From Setomelanomma holmii (taxonomy: Eukaryota > Ascomycota > Dothideomycetes > Pleosporales > Phaeosphaeriaceae): a DNA stretch of 64,000 nucleotides. The notes under the pieces are model-generated. The model made no database searches. It had not been told where the DNA came from and saw only the letters and a list, made by a program, of their open reading frames with translations. The translations under genes and the position numbers were made by a program. Numbering within the stretch: position 1 is the first letter of the stretch; each line of letters starts with the position of its first letter. The stretch is from assembly GCA_010015745.1 (NCBI GenBank), contig ML978221.1, positions 124,001 through 188,000 on the forward strand. Direction: 5' to 3'. Below, one piece after another: positions 1 to 10,807 of this stretch.

Positions 1-494
1 TCATCGGGGTTGACATCGTTAGCAACGAAAATAGGGGAACCTACGTATGAGATTGCGCTGACCTGAGGCACGTCGTGCTTCTTGCAGAACTTCTTACACT
101 TGGACGAGTCAAGCTTGTCTCCGGCCAATACTTCATCCTTGAAACAGTTTCGATAGCATTCCCACCTGTCGACAGCAGCGCAATGGGTTTTGCCCTTCTT
201 CTTCCATGGCTTGTCCCCATTGCAGTCGAAAGCTCTCTTGAGCTTGTCTTTCGGTGCTGACTTGCCCCTCTTCTTGACGTAGAGCTGTTGCGAACTTTAG
301 AATATATTTGTCTAGCAAACAGTGTTAAAAAAAACCTTGACAGGGAAAGCCGGCCCATTCAGCTTGTCATTGGAATTAGAATTCTGGGCGGCGACAGCAG
401 TAGTCGACTCTTTGGGTATCCTAGCTGCCTGCCCTCGTGTCATGATGTCGGCAGATAGGACAACAATACCCACGAAGATCATGGAGTACTTCAT
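1..494 (-). CDS. small cysteine-rich secreted protein (effector-like), 3' end outside window
   Basis: The start ATG is at 494. Exon 1 (336-494) encodes a hydrophobic signal-peptide-like N-terminus (MKYSMIFVGIVVLSADIM) followed by a Ser/Asn-rich stretch. A 51-nt intron (285-335, GT..CAACAG) joins in phase to exon 2 (284 to the window edge). Exon 2 is Lys-rich with six cysteines spaced C-x13-C-x7-C-x3-C-x15-C-x3-C. The last four form a CX3C-X15-CX3C pattern, as seen in alpha-hairpinin-type helical hairpins. Small size, secretion signal and even cysteine number fit the general class of fungal small secreted proteins; no specific family is recognised. The reading frame is still open at position 1, so at least about 147 residues are visible. 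A further intron near position 60 (..CAG/GTCAGC) cannot be excluded. It stands 70 bp from a divergent weak ORF at 564. Confidence 0.65.
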
Positions 495-563
495 GATGGC
501 GAGTTGGTGAAATGCTTACTCAGCCGCTGAGCATAGAGCGCTTCCCGACAGCGCAGGATCTCG

Positions 564-1001
564 ATGCTAAGAACAAGAAGCCCGCGAAGATGTAGCCGGG
601 CGTTGATGGACTCGGGACTCGAGAAGTTGAGCCACTACGGCCTCGTCCCGGGGGCTTTTATTCTGCCGATTTGCCGCAGCTGGTCCGGCACAGCACTTTC
701 CAGCATCAACATCGAGGACTCTGCAAATGCACCGTGCATTTGCGATGGTTTCTCGCCGCCGTCCAAGTTTTGGCAGAATCCAGGTTCGATGGAGGCTACG
801 AATCGTTTTGTGGATGCCGGGAAGTTGTACGATAATGAGAAGTATGGACGCTTGTGCGCGAAGCGGCATAAGTGCAAGAAACAGGGTACGTGGAGAGAGA
901 GGTTGAAGTTGAAGGAGGACGAAGAGGTTGTGGTTCAGAATGCTTGGTCGCGCTGCGAGAAGACGTTTGGGCATGATGATGTTGGGGTGCAGATTGAGTG
1001 A
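564..1001 (+). CDS. doubtful small Cys-containing ORF
   Basis: This is a 145-codon ORF with an ATG at 564 and a second possible start at 604. The middle reads like protein, with a CxC pair, Trp, Gly and charged residues, and ends in a basic and acidic tail. There is no clear signal peptide and no recognised domain. It contains a perfect inverted repeat (723-743). It lies head to head with the secreted-protein gene at 494, which could share its promoter. Overlapping ORFs on the opposite strand are of similar length, so coding status is uncertain. Confidence 0.3.
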   Translation: MLRTRSPRRCSRALMDSGLEKLSHYGLVPGAFILPICRSWSGTALSSINIEDSANAPCICDGFSPPSKFWQNPGSMEATNRFVDAGKLYDNEKYGRLCAKRHKCKKQGTWRERLKLKEDEEVVVQNAWSRCEKTFGHDDVGVQIE

Positions 1002-1185
1002 GCAGGATTCTTTGTGTGGGGCTTTGGAGAGCTGGAGGTGCGAAGACGTTCAGGACTACATATGGCATGGCCGCAAGCCATATCTTGAAATGCGTGCACG
1101 CTCGACTTTTGTCCTGATGCATCGCAAATCGTGCAAGTGAGATGGCTTTCACCATCATAGCCGGTACATCAATGCGGCCATTAGG

Positions 1186-2639
1186 CTACGTCTGAGTCTT
1201 GAAGCCACCACTTACCAACCCCCTCCACTTTTGCCCAGGATCATACTTCGCCAACACCCCCTCCAAGAACTCCTCATTCTCCTCACCGTAACTCCCCACA
1301 ACATCCTGCTTCGGGTTCGCATAATTCGCGTACTTGAACCTCCTCCCCAATCCCATCTTTTCTGCAGCCGCATCCACACCTTTCAAGAACGTCGCACCTT
1401 TCTCATTCACAATCGCAGTAGCGTTGGAAGCGCTCCAGACCCCTGTTAAGAGCAAGACGACGCTGTTGCCATCCGCGCTGGAAGTACCCAGGACATTTTG
1501 CCCGGCGCCCCTGGATGTAATAGCGGTGGGTAGGGGCTCGAAAGTCACGAGCCACGTCACTCCGTTGGGGGAGTCGTAGAAGGTGCTGTTCGCTAGCTCG
1601 AATATGTTTTCTAGCAGCGCGGTGGATGGGCCGAATGTGGAAGTATAAAACAGAAAGTTGATCTGGGGAGTCGCGGTTTCGTTGGCCAGCGTGTGCAGTG
1701 GCGTGATGTGCATTGTATTGGTGATATTTGGGATCGCGAAAAGGTCTTTGTACACAGGTGGGTTGATGACGGGTTGGGTGTAAATCGGCGTTGAGGATAG
1801 GGACCAGGATTTGGATGTGGCGCTGTATGCCAGACTGGTCACGAGCGAGGCGTGCACATCGTAATTCGGTGCGTTGGCAATGTCGACGAATGCAGAGAAA
1901 ACGTTCCGCCTGTAGGTAAAGTTGTGCGCAATGTTGCCGGCGAGGATCTCGCCAATGGGTACCGTTGCGAACTCGAAGCGCGTAACGATGCCGAAGTTGT
2001 TCGTTCCGCCTTTCAGCGCACGGTACAGGTCGGGGTAAGATGCGTGATTCGCATTGACGAGTTTGCCTGAAGGCAACACGATTTCGAAGTTGACGACGGT
2101 GTCGCACGTCCATCCGACTTGCGGCGAGAAGTAGCTGATGCCACCACCGAGCGTCAGGCCTCCGACTCCAACGGCGCCATTACGTCCACCTGCGACTGTC
2201 TTGTTGAGTGGATCCAGAGATGCATACACATCGAGCCAGCTTGCGCCGGCACCCACACTTGCGACAGAATGGTCTGAGTTGACGGTGATGGTAGATAGAC
2301 CTGTCATGTCGATCGTAATGCCATGGTCGATGTTTGCGAATCCCGCAGCTGGGGAGTGACCACGGCCTTTAATGGCGAAGTGGCAATTGTTTGTGACGAG
2401 TTTGGCCACAATTGAAGCGACATCCGCGGCGCACGTGGGTTTTGCTATGCAAGATGGCACTAAAGAGGCCTCTTGGAGCGACCAGTAGTCGTGTTCTGTA
2501 GCATTGTAGGCTGCGCTGTTGGGCAAGGCGACATTAAGGTTAGGAACTGCACTCAGTTGAGCACACTAAAGCCGTTAGCATCCACATCTGCAGAATGAGA
2601 GCAAGGAAGTAGACTTACACATGAGGTAGCCAGCGCCAT
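1186..2639 (-). CDS. secreted-type FAD-linked oxidoreductase (BBE/PCMH family)
   Basis: This is an FAD-dependent oxidase of the berberine-bridge-enzyme-like family. The long exon (1186-2565) carries the PCMH FAD-binding fold: a GRGHSPAAG motif, whose His is the usual covalent FAD attachment site, then GGGISYFSPQVGWTCD, and a C-terminal YGEENEEFLEGVLAKYDPGQ segment followed by W. The C-terminal cofactor-lobe motif normally seen is Y..N...L..VK.KYDP. The main ORF has no ATG near its 5' end. A short first exon (2619-2639, MALATSC) with a GTAAGT donor at 2618 and a TGCTAAC branch point plus TTTAG acceptor at 2566 gives an in-phase start, for 466 residues. The first exon is inference. N-x-S/T sites are frequent, fitting secretion. 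The substrate cannot be told from sequence. Confidence 0.85.
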
Positions 2640-3295
2640 GCGGGATCTTTTCTTCTCTTCACAGTCGCACGATGCCTACGAGATACGCCCACCGTGGTGA
2701 AGCCTGGATTGTAGCAACGAGCTGGCCAAGGCATTTGAAAAGAGACTCGCGAAGCTTATTTACTGTTAAGCTTCAAGCCGTTGTGGCTTGGCGCTAGTCG
2801 ATGTACCCCTCACAGACCTTACCAGATCCTCTCGAGTTGATGTTACCTCGACTAGGTACTAAGCGGATAAGGCAAGGAATCCGTCCCGTCGGCACGTTGT
2901 GCCCGCCACAAGAGGCGAATGTCTTGTAAGATGCAGAAAAGAATATTCGTCAGTACGCTTGCTGTTGGGCCGACATAAAGTCGGCATGCTTGCATAGAAG
3001 CGGCACAATTCTAAATGACTTGACAAGAGAGCGTATGCAATAGATCAAAGGTTGTTCGGTTGCATTACAATATTGTAAGAACGAGAGCCGCGACGTAGGG
3101 CACTTGCCACGTCTTTGGAGCGTATTGAGACTCTCGACCAGCAAGCAAGTCTATCGGGGTATATAGCGTAACAGTAGCGAAAGTAAAAGCCATAATTTCA
3201 GAATCGCGATGCGACAGCATGGTTATGAACGAGAGAGACCAAAAAGAAGCGGAACGCCAGAAATGCGGGAGACCTGAAAAAAAAAACGGGGAAAC
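2640..3295. other. intergenic region
   Basis: This is the upstream region of the FAD oxidoreductase and the downstream region of the membrane-protein gene. Only short unsupported ORFs are present. A run of ten A residues lies near 3278-3287. Confidence 0.6.
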
Positions 3296-4229
3296 TCATG
3301 TCGCATTCATCTTCTCCATCTCGAGTCCAACTTCTTCCGTTTTGACGCGCTCGCCGTCTGGTCCTCTTCTGCCGCCGCCGACCAGACCCCAAATACTGAT
3401 GCCTCCGACCAGGAATGCAGCCATGACGAACGGAATCATGATGGCGCGGCCGGCGACCTCGATATCACATTGCTTGCTGTAGTCGTCCTTGACCATGGTC
3501 GCACCCCGCACATCCTTGAGTTCGCACGACCAAGTCTCGAGGTCAAAAGTGCCAATATTATAGCGGAAAACATTATCATTAGTAGTAGAGTTGTTGTCAT
3601 TTGTGCGCGATGCACGGAAATTGACGTAGTCGTCGCGGAAGTGTGAGGTCGATTTGCGGGTAACGTATATTGAGACCAAAGCGAATAGCACGACCACTCC
3701 GTTAGTGATGTGAAGGAACATGAGATTCCTGCGGAAGGCCCAGCCTTGGGTCTGCAAGGCAATTAGTCACACGCGAAAAGCTGCACGAGGGGGTACTCAC
3801 TCGCTTGCCGCTCTTCCAATCCACAATAACGAGAGCGAGATGTGCTGCGGCTACAAATATGCTCACGACTGCAGCAACAAGCGCGAGCTTTGCTGGGGCA
3901 TGATATAACATGCGTGGCAAAGCAGCCATGACTACAGTCTCTCCGATCTCACCGTCTCTTTCTGTCGTTTCAAACATGAAGCCTCGGTCGCAATTCTCCT
4001 CGATGAAACTGTACGTGATAGCTTTGAGGATGATAACGGGAATGGAGATTGCTAGGAGGATAGATAGAGAGACGGCGTAAAGTAGGCGTGCTTTCCGGTG
4101 ATGCGGGCAACCGCGGTCCATTGGTCTATTGAACATTGGTGAGGCATCCTTGTGCGGCTGGAAAAGAGAAGTGACTTTGTCGGATATTGGTGGCAGCTTG
4201 AACTTGACCTTTTTCATTATGGCGGTCAT
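3296..4229 (-). CDS. four-helix integral membrane protein, unknown function
   Basis: Two exons (3801-4229 and 3296-3751) are joined across a GTGAGT..TTGCAG intron in phase 0, for about 294 residues. The start at 4229 (MTAIMKK) was chosen because the sequence upstream in the open frame is low-complexity Ser/Thr and looks like 5' UTR. There are four hydrophobic segments: LLYAVSLSILLAISIPVII, LALVAAVVSIFVAAAHLALV, LHITNGVVVLFALVSIYV and AIMIPFVMAAFLVGGISIWG. A polar loop with Cys, Asn and Tyr lies between segments three and four, and the C-terminus is short and charged. The topology resembles SUR7/tetraspan-type fungal proteins, but no diagnostic motif was found. Confidence 0.75.
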
Positions 4230-5631
4230 CTTCTTAGGTAGAGAGATGAGTATTAGGCGGGAGGAGTCCCTCAGCAGACAGTGTTCGCTGACCGAGTCAA
4301 GGCTAGTAAGTGTAGTTGTGCTAGGTACCGTTGTAGTGGAAGAGAAGCTGCCACCTCGTGGGCAGAAAATCAGATCTGCAAATTGATGGGGCAGTTGCGG
4401 CAATGCGACACGGTAGAGATGTATATTGCTGTAAAGGTCGGCTAGAGACTCCAGAAGTTGCGCATGCCTGGATGCAACTCGTTTCGTGATGGCTCACTCG
4501 CTCGTTGCGATGCTCGGCCATCAATGCTATTTTACCAGCATGAATCTACCACATGAGCTCCGGCCGGGTTATGCTTGAACGGTTCTGGTGTGTCCCGACT
4601 CGTTCTGTACAGACCAAACCCATCTTTGGGCGTCGAATGGTCGGTGTGATCAAACATTGGTGGTTGCCATGAAGCGAGACGGGCGACGTTTGAGATGCGT
4701 GACGTGCACGAGCCCCTGCGTGAGCCGATGACGGCTTGCAACGTCGCAATAAGGTGCTCTGCTAAGCGTCGGAGCAGTGCTTGAGCATGCCACAGAGGTT
4801 TTGAGAGCGATACTAGATGCCTTGAAGCCTTGAAAGAGCTGCATATAGCTAAATCTAGGTCGCAGAGCAGCTTACAGGTCACGGGTAGGGTCGCACCAAG
4901 TTTTCCAGTACTGCCGCATGACTATGGCATTTGGCACTCCTCGTGGGTATTCGTAGATCAGTCTGGGGAAGGTAGAGGCTGAGTGACGAACCGTGAGGCA
5001 CGTCGATTTGTGCATAATGGATGAGGCGTGTCGAGAATCCACACAAAACGGATGCGAGTAACCTGGACTTGTTCCTTGAAGACCAAGAGTGTTTGAACGG
5101 CTTCCGGGCAATCCATTGCATTGTTTTCATATGCCGAGGAGGTCTTGCTCGTACTCGAGTGAGCCGGACCATGGACCGCGCAACGAGGTCATGGTGGACT
5201 GGCGTGGCTTGACGAGCGTCTGGTATGCATTCGAGAGATAGGTAACGATAGGCGATACATAACGCTATCGTCGACTGAGCACCTGGTAAGCGCAAAGACG
5301 CGTGCTCCGGGAGTAGTCGAGGTAAATCCTTGTATTCTATTTTGCATGGGCGAAGCTTGACACACGCGCTGAAGTGTTGTTAAGCGATGACGGGAATTTG
5401 CTACCCTCTTTCCCAGCTCTTCTCCTCATATCAGCGGTATTGTTGACTCGAGATGGCTGGGTCTGTTGTTGACGGCGATAATGATTGGAGGAGGCGAAGA
5501 GTGGAGTCGTGCTGTCGATTCTGGTGATGTCAGATGGTCCCTGAGGCGCTAAAGTTTATGGTTGGGGAAGTCGCGAACCACCGCGGCGCGTCTTCAGAAG
5601 TCCAACACCAAAACTCCTGTCACCACCGAAT
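4230..5631. other. intergenic region between divergent genes
   Basis: This is about 1.4 kb between the membrane-protein start and the RTT106 start. Several overlapping ORFs of 60-138 codons occur on the minus strand, but their composition is unconvincing and none has a recognisable domain or consistent splice context. It probably holds promoters for both flanking genes. Confidence 0.55.
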
Positions 5632-7111
5632 ATGGCCTTCACGTCCCTTAACAACCAGATAAGAGTAGCGCAGCCGCCTGCACCCCAGCCGCCAGCGATA
5701 CCCGCGGCGGTGAACAATCCCTCAGTGGTGACGCCTGCTGGACCGCATCCTGAGGAGATCGACAAGGCGTTTGCTAGCAATCATGAACTGCGCAAGCGCG
5801 TCCACGCCGCAATTGGTATGCACGAGATAAGAGACTCACTATGGCCCACTAACACGATACTAGACGAGCACCCCACACAGACTTCGCTATTCCACGACAT
5901 CTCAACATTCATTCTCAATCAGACGCCACAGCAGCCCGCCGAGCCTGCAGCGAAGAAACGCAAGTTGGACGACACTAAACCAGCACAGAACGGCGCATCG
6001 ACGTCTTCCGGCGGTCTTTCAAGCACAGACACCAAAGCATGGCGATCGTACCCAGGAGTCAGCTTCTCGATTCCACAGCGCAAGAAGTTCACCCTGGAGC
6101 TGGTCGATAAGGAGGATGGAGGCATACGAGCGGTAGGCGCGACTGGCAATGTCGAGTTCAGTATTGCGTGGAAAGACGTCGACCAGATCTTCTGCCTGCC
6201 AGTACCGGAAAAGGCAAAGAAGCAGCACAACTTCATCTTCATTCCCACACACGGCGATGGCGTGAACCCCTTACCAGACCACCTGCACGGCGCAGCACCA
6301 GAGCCAATAATATGGACGTTCGAGGAGGCGACAGGCAAGAACATCAAGGAAGGCGAAGACCCAGGGCCCGGACCGATGGCGGAAGCGATACATCATTGTC
6401 TAATACAAGCGGGCACTGGCAAGGAAGTCGTCTTCCCAGATGCAGACGAGTTCGCCAGCGCCACCCCAGAGAGTCACCGTAAGGGCGACAAGGCGTATCA
6501 CGTCAAGGCACACAGAGGCAGCAAGGATGGTAAGTTTTGCCATTACACCCTGGTTCGCAATGTACCTGCTGACACCACTCGCAGGTCACCTATTCTTCAC
6601 ATCGGTGGGCATCCTGTACGGCTTCAAGAAGCCGCTCGCATACTTTGACTTTGCCTCCATCAACAGCATAGCCTACGCCGCCGTCCTGCGCAACACGTTC
6701 AACCTCATCATCAACACACAAACACAAGAAATAGAATTTACCATGCTTGATCAAGCAGACTACTCGGGCATAAACGACTACGTGCAGAAGCATGGCCTGC
6801 AGGACGCTAGTCTGGCAGCTGCACGGCGCGCCAAGAAGCTCAACGTCAACAAGAGCAAGACCAAGGAGAATGGCGCCAATGGCGCGGCAGCTCCCGACGC
6901 AGACGACGGCGAAGAAGAGGAGAGCGAGCTACAAAAGGCAGAGCGAGAGCTACAGGACGCTGAAGATGACGAGGAGGAGGACTACGATCCTGGCAGCGAA
7001 GGCGAAAGCGAGGGTTCAGGGTCAGATAGTGAGGACGCAGACGGTGGTGGTGGGTATCAGAGGGGCGAGGGCGACGAAGAAGGAGGAGATGAAGATGACA
7101 TGGAAGAGTAG
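5632..7111 (+). CDS. RTT106: histone chaperone RTT106
   Basis: RTT106 deposits H3-H4 during replication-coupled nucleosome assembly and in heterochromatin. There are three exons: 5632-5815, 5864-6529 and 6585-7111, for 458 residues. Intron 1 (48 nt, GTATGC..CACTAAC..CTAG) is a multiple of three without a stop, so the plain ORF reads through it. Removing it joins HAAI to DEHPTQTSLFHD, as expected for the N-terminal helical region. Intron 2 (GTAAGT..CGCAG) joins SKDG to HLFFTS. The middle and C-terminal half is the double PH-like Rttp106 domain (TLELVDKEDGGI, FLCLPVPEK-like strand, GFKKPLAYFDF), followed by a highly acidic Glu/Asp/Ser/Gly tail typical of H3-H4 chaperones. A Lys-rich nuclear signal (AAKKRKLDD) is present. 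The related FACT subunit POB3 is less likely because the N-terminal domain and the size fit RTT106. Confidence 0.9.
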
Positions 7112-7407
7112 AGTGCGTGTGTCGCGTGCTTTGTCGCGTCAATATACCTGCAGCGTCCCGCCATAATATGGCGTCGTTTCCCTGGGGTCGCTCCTTCCCG
7201 CTACCAAGCCTTGCACATGACTGGCGGCTGAATGTGCATCCACACCGCCGCAATCTATCCGTAATGGGCAACCTTCGATTGCCGTCATTTCATCCTCCAC
7301 GTCACCTCTCCGTTTGCAGCGTGTCACCTACACGCTTTTCTGTGCCTCTCAAGATCGTGCACACGACTCAAACACTACACGTCATGTCCTAGCATTTACC
7401 CGCCTGC

Positions 7408-9651
7408 ATGCGCAGACAAAACCCGCGACGTTTGCGAATCTGGATCCCTGACCCAAGGGGCGTCGATAGACTCCGCCCCGTGTACAATCGCCTCGGCATG
7501 ATGAACATTTCCACGTTCTGGCGCACGCTGTGGTATCTGGGTCTGCTGGCCGCGTTGACGTTGGCGACAATTCTGTATACGCTGAACTGGTCGCATGGCG
7601 TTGCGCTGAAAGAGCATGGCTTGGGACATGTATTGCAGCCGTGGAGGAGCTCTGGCAAGCACGGCGACTCAAGTGAGAGCAGCCCGGCTGGACACGAGGA
7701 CGAACTCCCCCTAGGCTTGCATCCGATCACGCATCTCATGGATCTCGCAACGAGTTCCTTTGACAAAATGATGAAGAATAAAATCAATACCCTCGACCAA
7801 GCTGCAGCTATGTACAGAAAGAAGCGAGGCCGACATCCTCCACCAGGGTTTGATGCTTGGTATGCTTATGCCATGTCGCACAACGCGCTTGTCGTCGAGG
7901 ACTTTTGGGACCAGATATACGAGGATCTGGGCCCGTTTTGGAGCCTCGATCCTGTGGTGTTGAGGAAGCAAACACATGTGTTGAGGCCGGTGGTTGAAGT
8001 CAGAAGTGGCCAGGTCGACCTGAAGTCGCACTCACACTCCTCCAAAGATGGTACATTGGTCGATATGATCGGAGAGATGGTCCAGGATCCAAATGTGACT
8101 GTCCCAGACATGGACATACCCATTAGGACGGTTTCATCTCCGGCAATGCTGGTGCCATGGGAAACGATCGATACGGCCTTCTCGATGTCCCGGAAGATCA
8201 TGCTCGAGCCAAAGGACATCATCAATAGATACTCTGGTCTGGACGATATCGAGTCTCTGACCGCAGACTACGATTGGAAGCCGACATGGCTTGGTCCACG
8301 GCTCACACATCCTGACTCGTGGCTGGGCCCACGCCCACTTTGGTCTGTACTTCGCCCAGCATGCCATCCTGGAAGTCCTACAAGACGTGGCAAAGTGTAT
8401 AATGATATCTGGTCAACTAAGGGTGGTATGAGCGACCAGCACTCGACTGCTGCTCTGTTGCTCCATGACTTACCAGAAGGCACTCTTCAAGGTTACGTGA
8501 AGAATTGGACCTCGACCGTGGACGCATGTCAGCACCCGAACTTACAGGGCTTGCACGCACAACTTCTGAGCCCGACAGACATGGCTATCAGTACTGCGCT
8601 GTTTCCGCTCTTTGCAGAGAGCAAGATGATAGTGGGCAACGAGATTCTAATTCCATCATCCGCCGACTGGAATATTTCCGCCCCGTCCATCCCACTTGGT
8701 TGGGAGTCCAGATCAGACACGCTCCAGTTTCGCGCCGGATCCACGTCTGCTCACGACTCAGCACACTACTGGCGCCGCTTCCAGCGTGAACGACTCGTAA
8801 GCATGCTCAATGCAACACGCGTCGAGACAGCAGAGGCATCCATCCACTCAGGGAACGAAAGTACACTTCGAGTAGGTTACGCAGACAATTTTCGCCTCTT
8901 GCCCGCGAACGACTACCGAATTAAAGCCCAGACTGGCGGGCAGCTAGCAGAATGGGTGAATGAATGGGCTGACACCGCCTTCACGCATTTGGCATGTCGG
9001 GAGCAAGAAGGTGGCTGTGGAGATATGGAAGATTACTTCTCGGTGACAGCAGCTGTATCATCGGAGGAGGCGGATAGAAGCAAATATGCCATCTCCGTCG
9101 ACGACGAGTCACTACTGCATAATTTTCAAAGCAACAAAGTCACACTGAGATCCAGTATCCATCGCCAATGGTACGATAGTCGCCTGGTACCCTGGCTGCA
9201 CTTCATCCCGCTCGACCACACATTCATCGACCTATATGGCATCATGGAGTACTTCCTAGGCAGTGAAGTTGAAGAAGAATCCAAAGACTTCGCACACGCA
9301 GTTGGTGAAGTGCAAAAGCATGAACACCATTTCAACACACCTGTCTCACAACACGAGCAAGAAGCGAAGGCCCAGGAGCACGATCCTTTGACCGCTTCAC
9401 AATCCGGCAACGAACCCCACATCCATCGCGCATCACAGCCAAATCCAGCACCGCATCCGCATCCACCGAAGCGCGCGGATGCTGGACACGACGATGCAGC
9501 GCGTCGGATCGCAGAAGCGAGTAAGGTCTGGGCGGACACAGTGTTGCGCAAAGAAGATATGTTGATCTACACATATCGCTTGTTGCTCGAGTATGCGCGT
9601 GTACTCGACGATAAGCGGGAACGTATGGGGTGGGTTGGGGATTTGCATTGA
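7408..9651 (+). CDS. GT90 family (CAP10-like) glycosyltransferase, type II membrane protein
   Basis: This single-exon gene encodes up to 747 residues. Starts at 7408, 7498 or 7501 are possible; 7498/7501 leave a short cytoplasmic tail before a signal anchor (TLWYLGLLAALTLATILYTL). The RRGRHPPPGFD-type hallmark is present as KKRGRHPPPGFDAWYAYA, followed by VVEDFWDQIYEDLGPFW and, near the C-terminus, RQWYDSRLVPWLHFIPLDH, all characteristic of fungal GT90/CAP10-like proteins that act in the Golgi on cell-surface glycans. The usual nucleotide-sugar strand (DGNSxSGR-like) before RQW is replaced by DDESLLHNF, so activity is in doubt. A His/Pro-rich low-complexity segment interrupts the C-terminal part (about residues 640-700). 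Confidence 0.85.
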   Translation: MRRQNPRRLRIWIPDPRGVDRLRPVYNRLGMMNISTFWRTLWYLGLLAALTLATILYTLNWSHGVALKEHGLGHVLQPWRSSGKHGDSSESSPAGHEDELPLGLHPITHLMDLATSSFDKMMKNKINTLDQAAAMYRKKRGRHPPPGFDAWYAYAMSHNALVVEDFWDQIYEDLGPFWSLDPVVLRKQTHVLRPVVEVRSGQVDLKSHSHSSKDGTLVDMIGEMVQDPNVTVPDMDIPIRTVSSPAMLVPWETIDTAFSMSRKIMLEPKDIINRYSGLDDIESLTADYDWKPTWLGPRLTHPDSWLGPRPLWSVLRPACHPGSPTRRGKVYNDIWSTKGGMSDQHSTAALLLHDLPEGTLQGYVKNWTSTVDACQHPNLQGLHAQLLSPTDMAISTALFPLFAESKMIVGNEILIPSSADWNISAPSIPLGWESRSDTLQFRAGSTSAHDSAHYWRRFQRERLVSMLNATRVETAEASIHSGNESTLRVGYADNFRLLPANDYRIKAQTGGQLAEWVNEWADTAFTHLACREQEGGCGDMEDYFSVTAAVSSEEADRSKYAISVDDESLLHNFQSNKVTLRSSIHRQWYDSRLVPWLHFIPLDHTFIDLYGIMEYFLGSEVEEESKDFAHAVGEVQKHEHHFNTPVSQHEQEAKAQEHDPLTASQSGNEPHIHRASQPNPAPHPHPPKRADAGHDDAARRIAEASKVWADTVLRKEDMLIYTYRLLLEYARVLDDKRERMGWVGDLH

Positions 9652-9826
9652 GAAGGGAAGTGCGAACGAGCAGTGTGTTGTGGCCTGGTGTTACTCCCTC
9701 ACTCGCTGTCGAACCTCACCGACACAACCATTTCTACGACCCCTACAACCGCCTCGATACCTGAGCCTGGCTATCTTCAGCCTGAAACCTACTCCGGACT
9801 ATCTTCAGTCCAATATCGCATCCTGA

Positions 9827-10510
9827 ATGACTACAACGACCTTGCTCCTCGAATTCTGCTGCGCCATTCTCGTCATCGTCCCGATCCTGTGTACCCGCAA
9901 TGTTCTCAGAACACATCCTCCCTCACTTGATCCATCTACGCCATCGACAAACGCTTCACAGACGAAGAAAAGCAGCACGCCGCGCCTCCAAAGCCGCCCG
10001 ATGACCGATGGCACCGACACGCCGACCTCGACGTCCCCGTCTGCATCGCGCAAGCCTTGGGATCCGCCATTCCCCGTTTCGAGTATACCAAGATCAAAGG
10101 AGAAGCAATGGCTGGTTTTACCGCCAAGCGAGCAGCGACACACGCGGACATGCACACTCTCGCCTGCAGCATCGGAGCACGAAGATATATACGATGACAT
10201 ACAAGAAAACCCGCGACTCGGCGCAACAGCAATACATGAGCCAGACGGAACTACCCCAGAACATAGCAGAGCAGCACTTCACAACGATGAGGCACATGCG
10301 ACGACGAAAGACAGCAAGCCCATCATGTCCATCGTCTCGACCGTCCTCGCGTGTCTCGTTGGGATGTTGCTGGCTCTGGGCACAGCGGTGTTGACAATCT
10401 ATTGCCTCGCGTGGTTCATCGTGTATCACACTGAAGCTCGACTGGGCGAGGCACGTCGGGGCTTATTAAGTGGTGGGGAGATGAGGTTGTGTCTCTGCGG
10501 ACGGGGCTAA
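9827..10510 (+). CDS. hypothetical two-helix membrane protein
   Basis: This is an ATG-started ORF of 227 codons. The N-terminus (LLLEFCCAILVIVPILC) is a potential signal anchor. A long Ser/Thr/Pro-rich polar middle follows, and a strong hydrophobic segment (SIVSTVLACLVGMLLALGTA and onward) lies near residues 170-200. No family is recognised. Two well placed hydrophobic segments argue for a real gene. It follows the GT90 gene by 175 bp on the same strand. Confidence 0.5.
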   Translation: MTTTTLLLEFCCAILVIVPILCTRNVLRTHPPSLDPSTPSTNASQTKKSSTPRLQSRPMTDGTDTPTSTSPSASRKPWDPPFPVSSIPRSKEKQWLVLPPSEQRHTRTCTLSPAASEHEDIYDDIQENPRLGATAIHEPDGTTPEHSRAALHNDEAHATTKDSKPIMSIVSTVLACLVGMLLALGTAVLTIYCLAWFIVYHTEARLGEARRGLLSGGEMRLCLCGRG

Positions 10511-10807
10511 GTGGAAGGATCAACAGCACGCAGATCGTTGTATGCCTTCAGGCCGACCTATCGAGTTAGTTTTCACAATCTTCCACAAATGCTTACCTGA
10601 GATCTCAATGAGCCTGTGGGCACGGTGCAAGTCCGAAGATTGACAATGTGTTACATTGAGGGCTGTAAACTTGTCGGTGGTACGGGAGAGTGACGAGACC
10701 AGATCCGCTAGAGAGCTTCCACAAATCAGGACCAGAGAAGACTCGCTATGTTGCTTGAGAAGAAAACAACGCTAAGAACGCACGACAGAGCTTTTTGATC
10801 CCCCATT

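Noticed and set aside
4532..5295. Series of overlapping minus-strand ORFs
   Set aside because: No domain-like sequence and no consistent splice sites; treated as intergenic.
7408..9651. Antisense ORFs of 60-140 codons under the GT90 gene
   Set aside because: They follow the codon periodicity of the sense gene and have no domain content.
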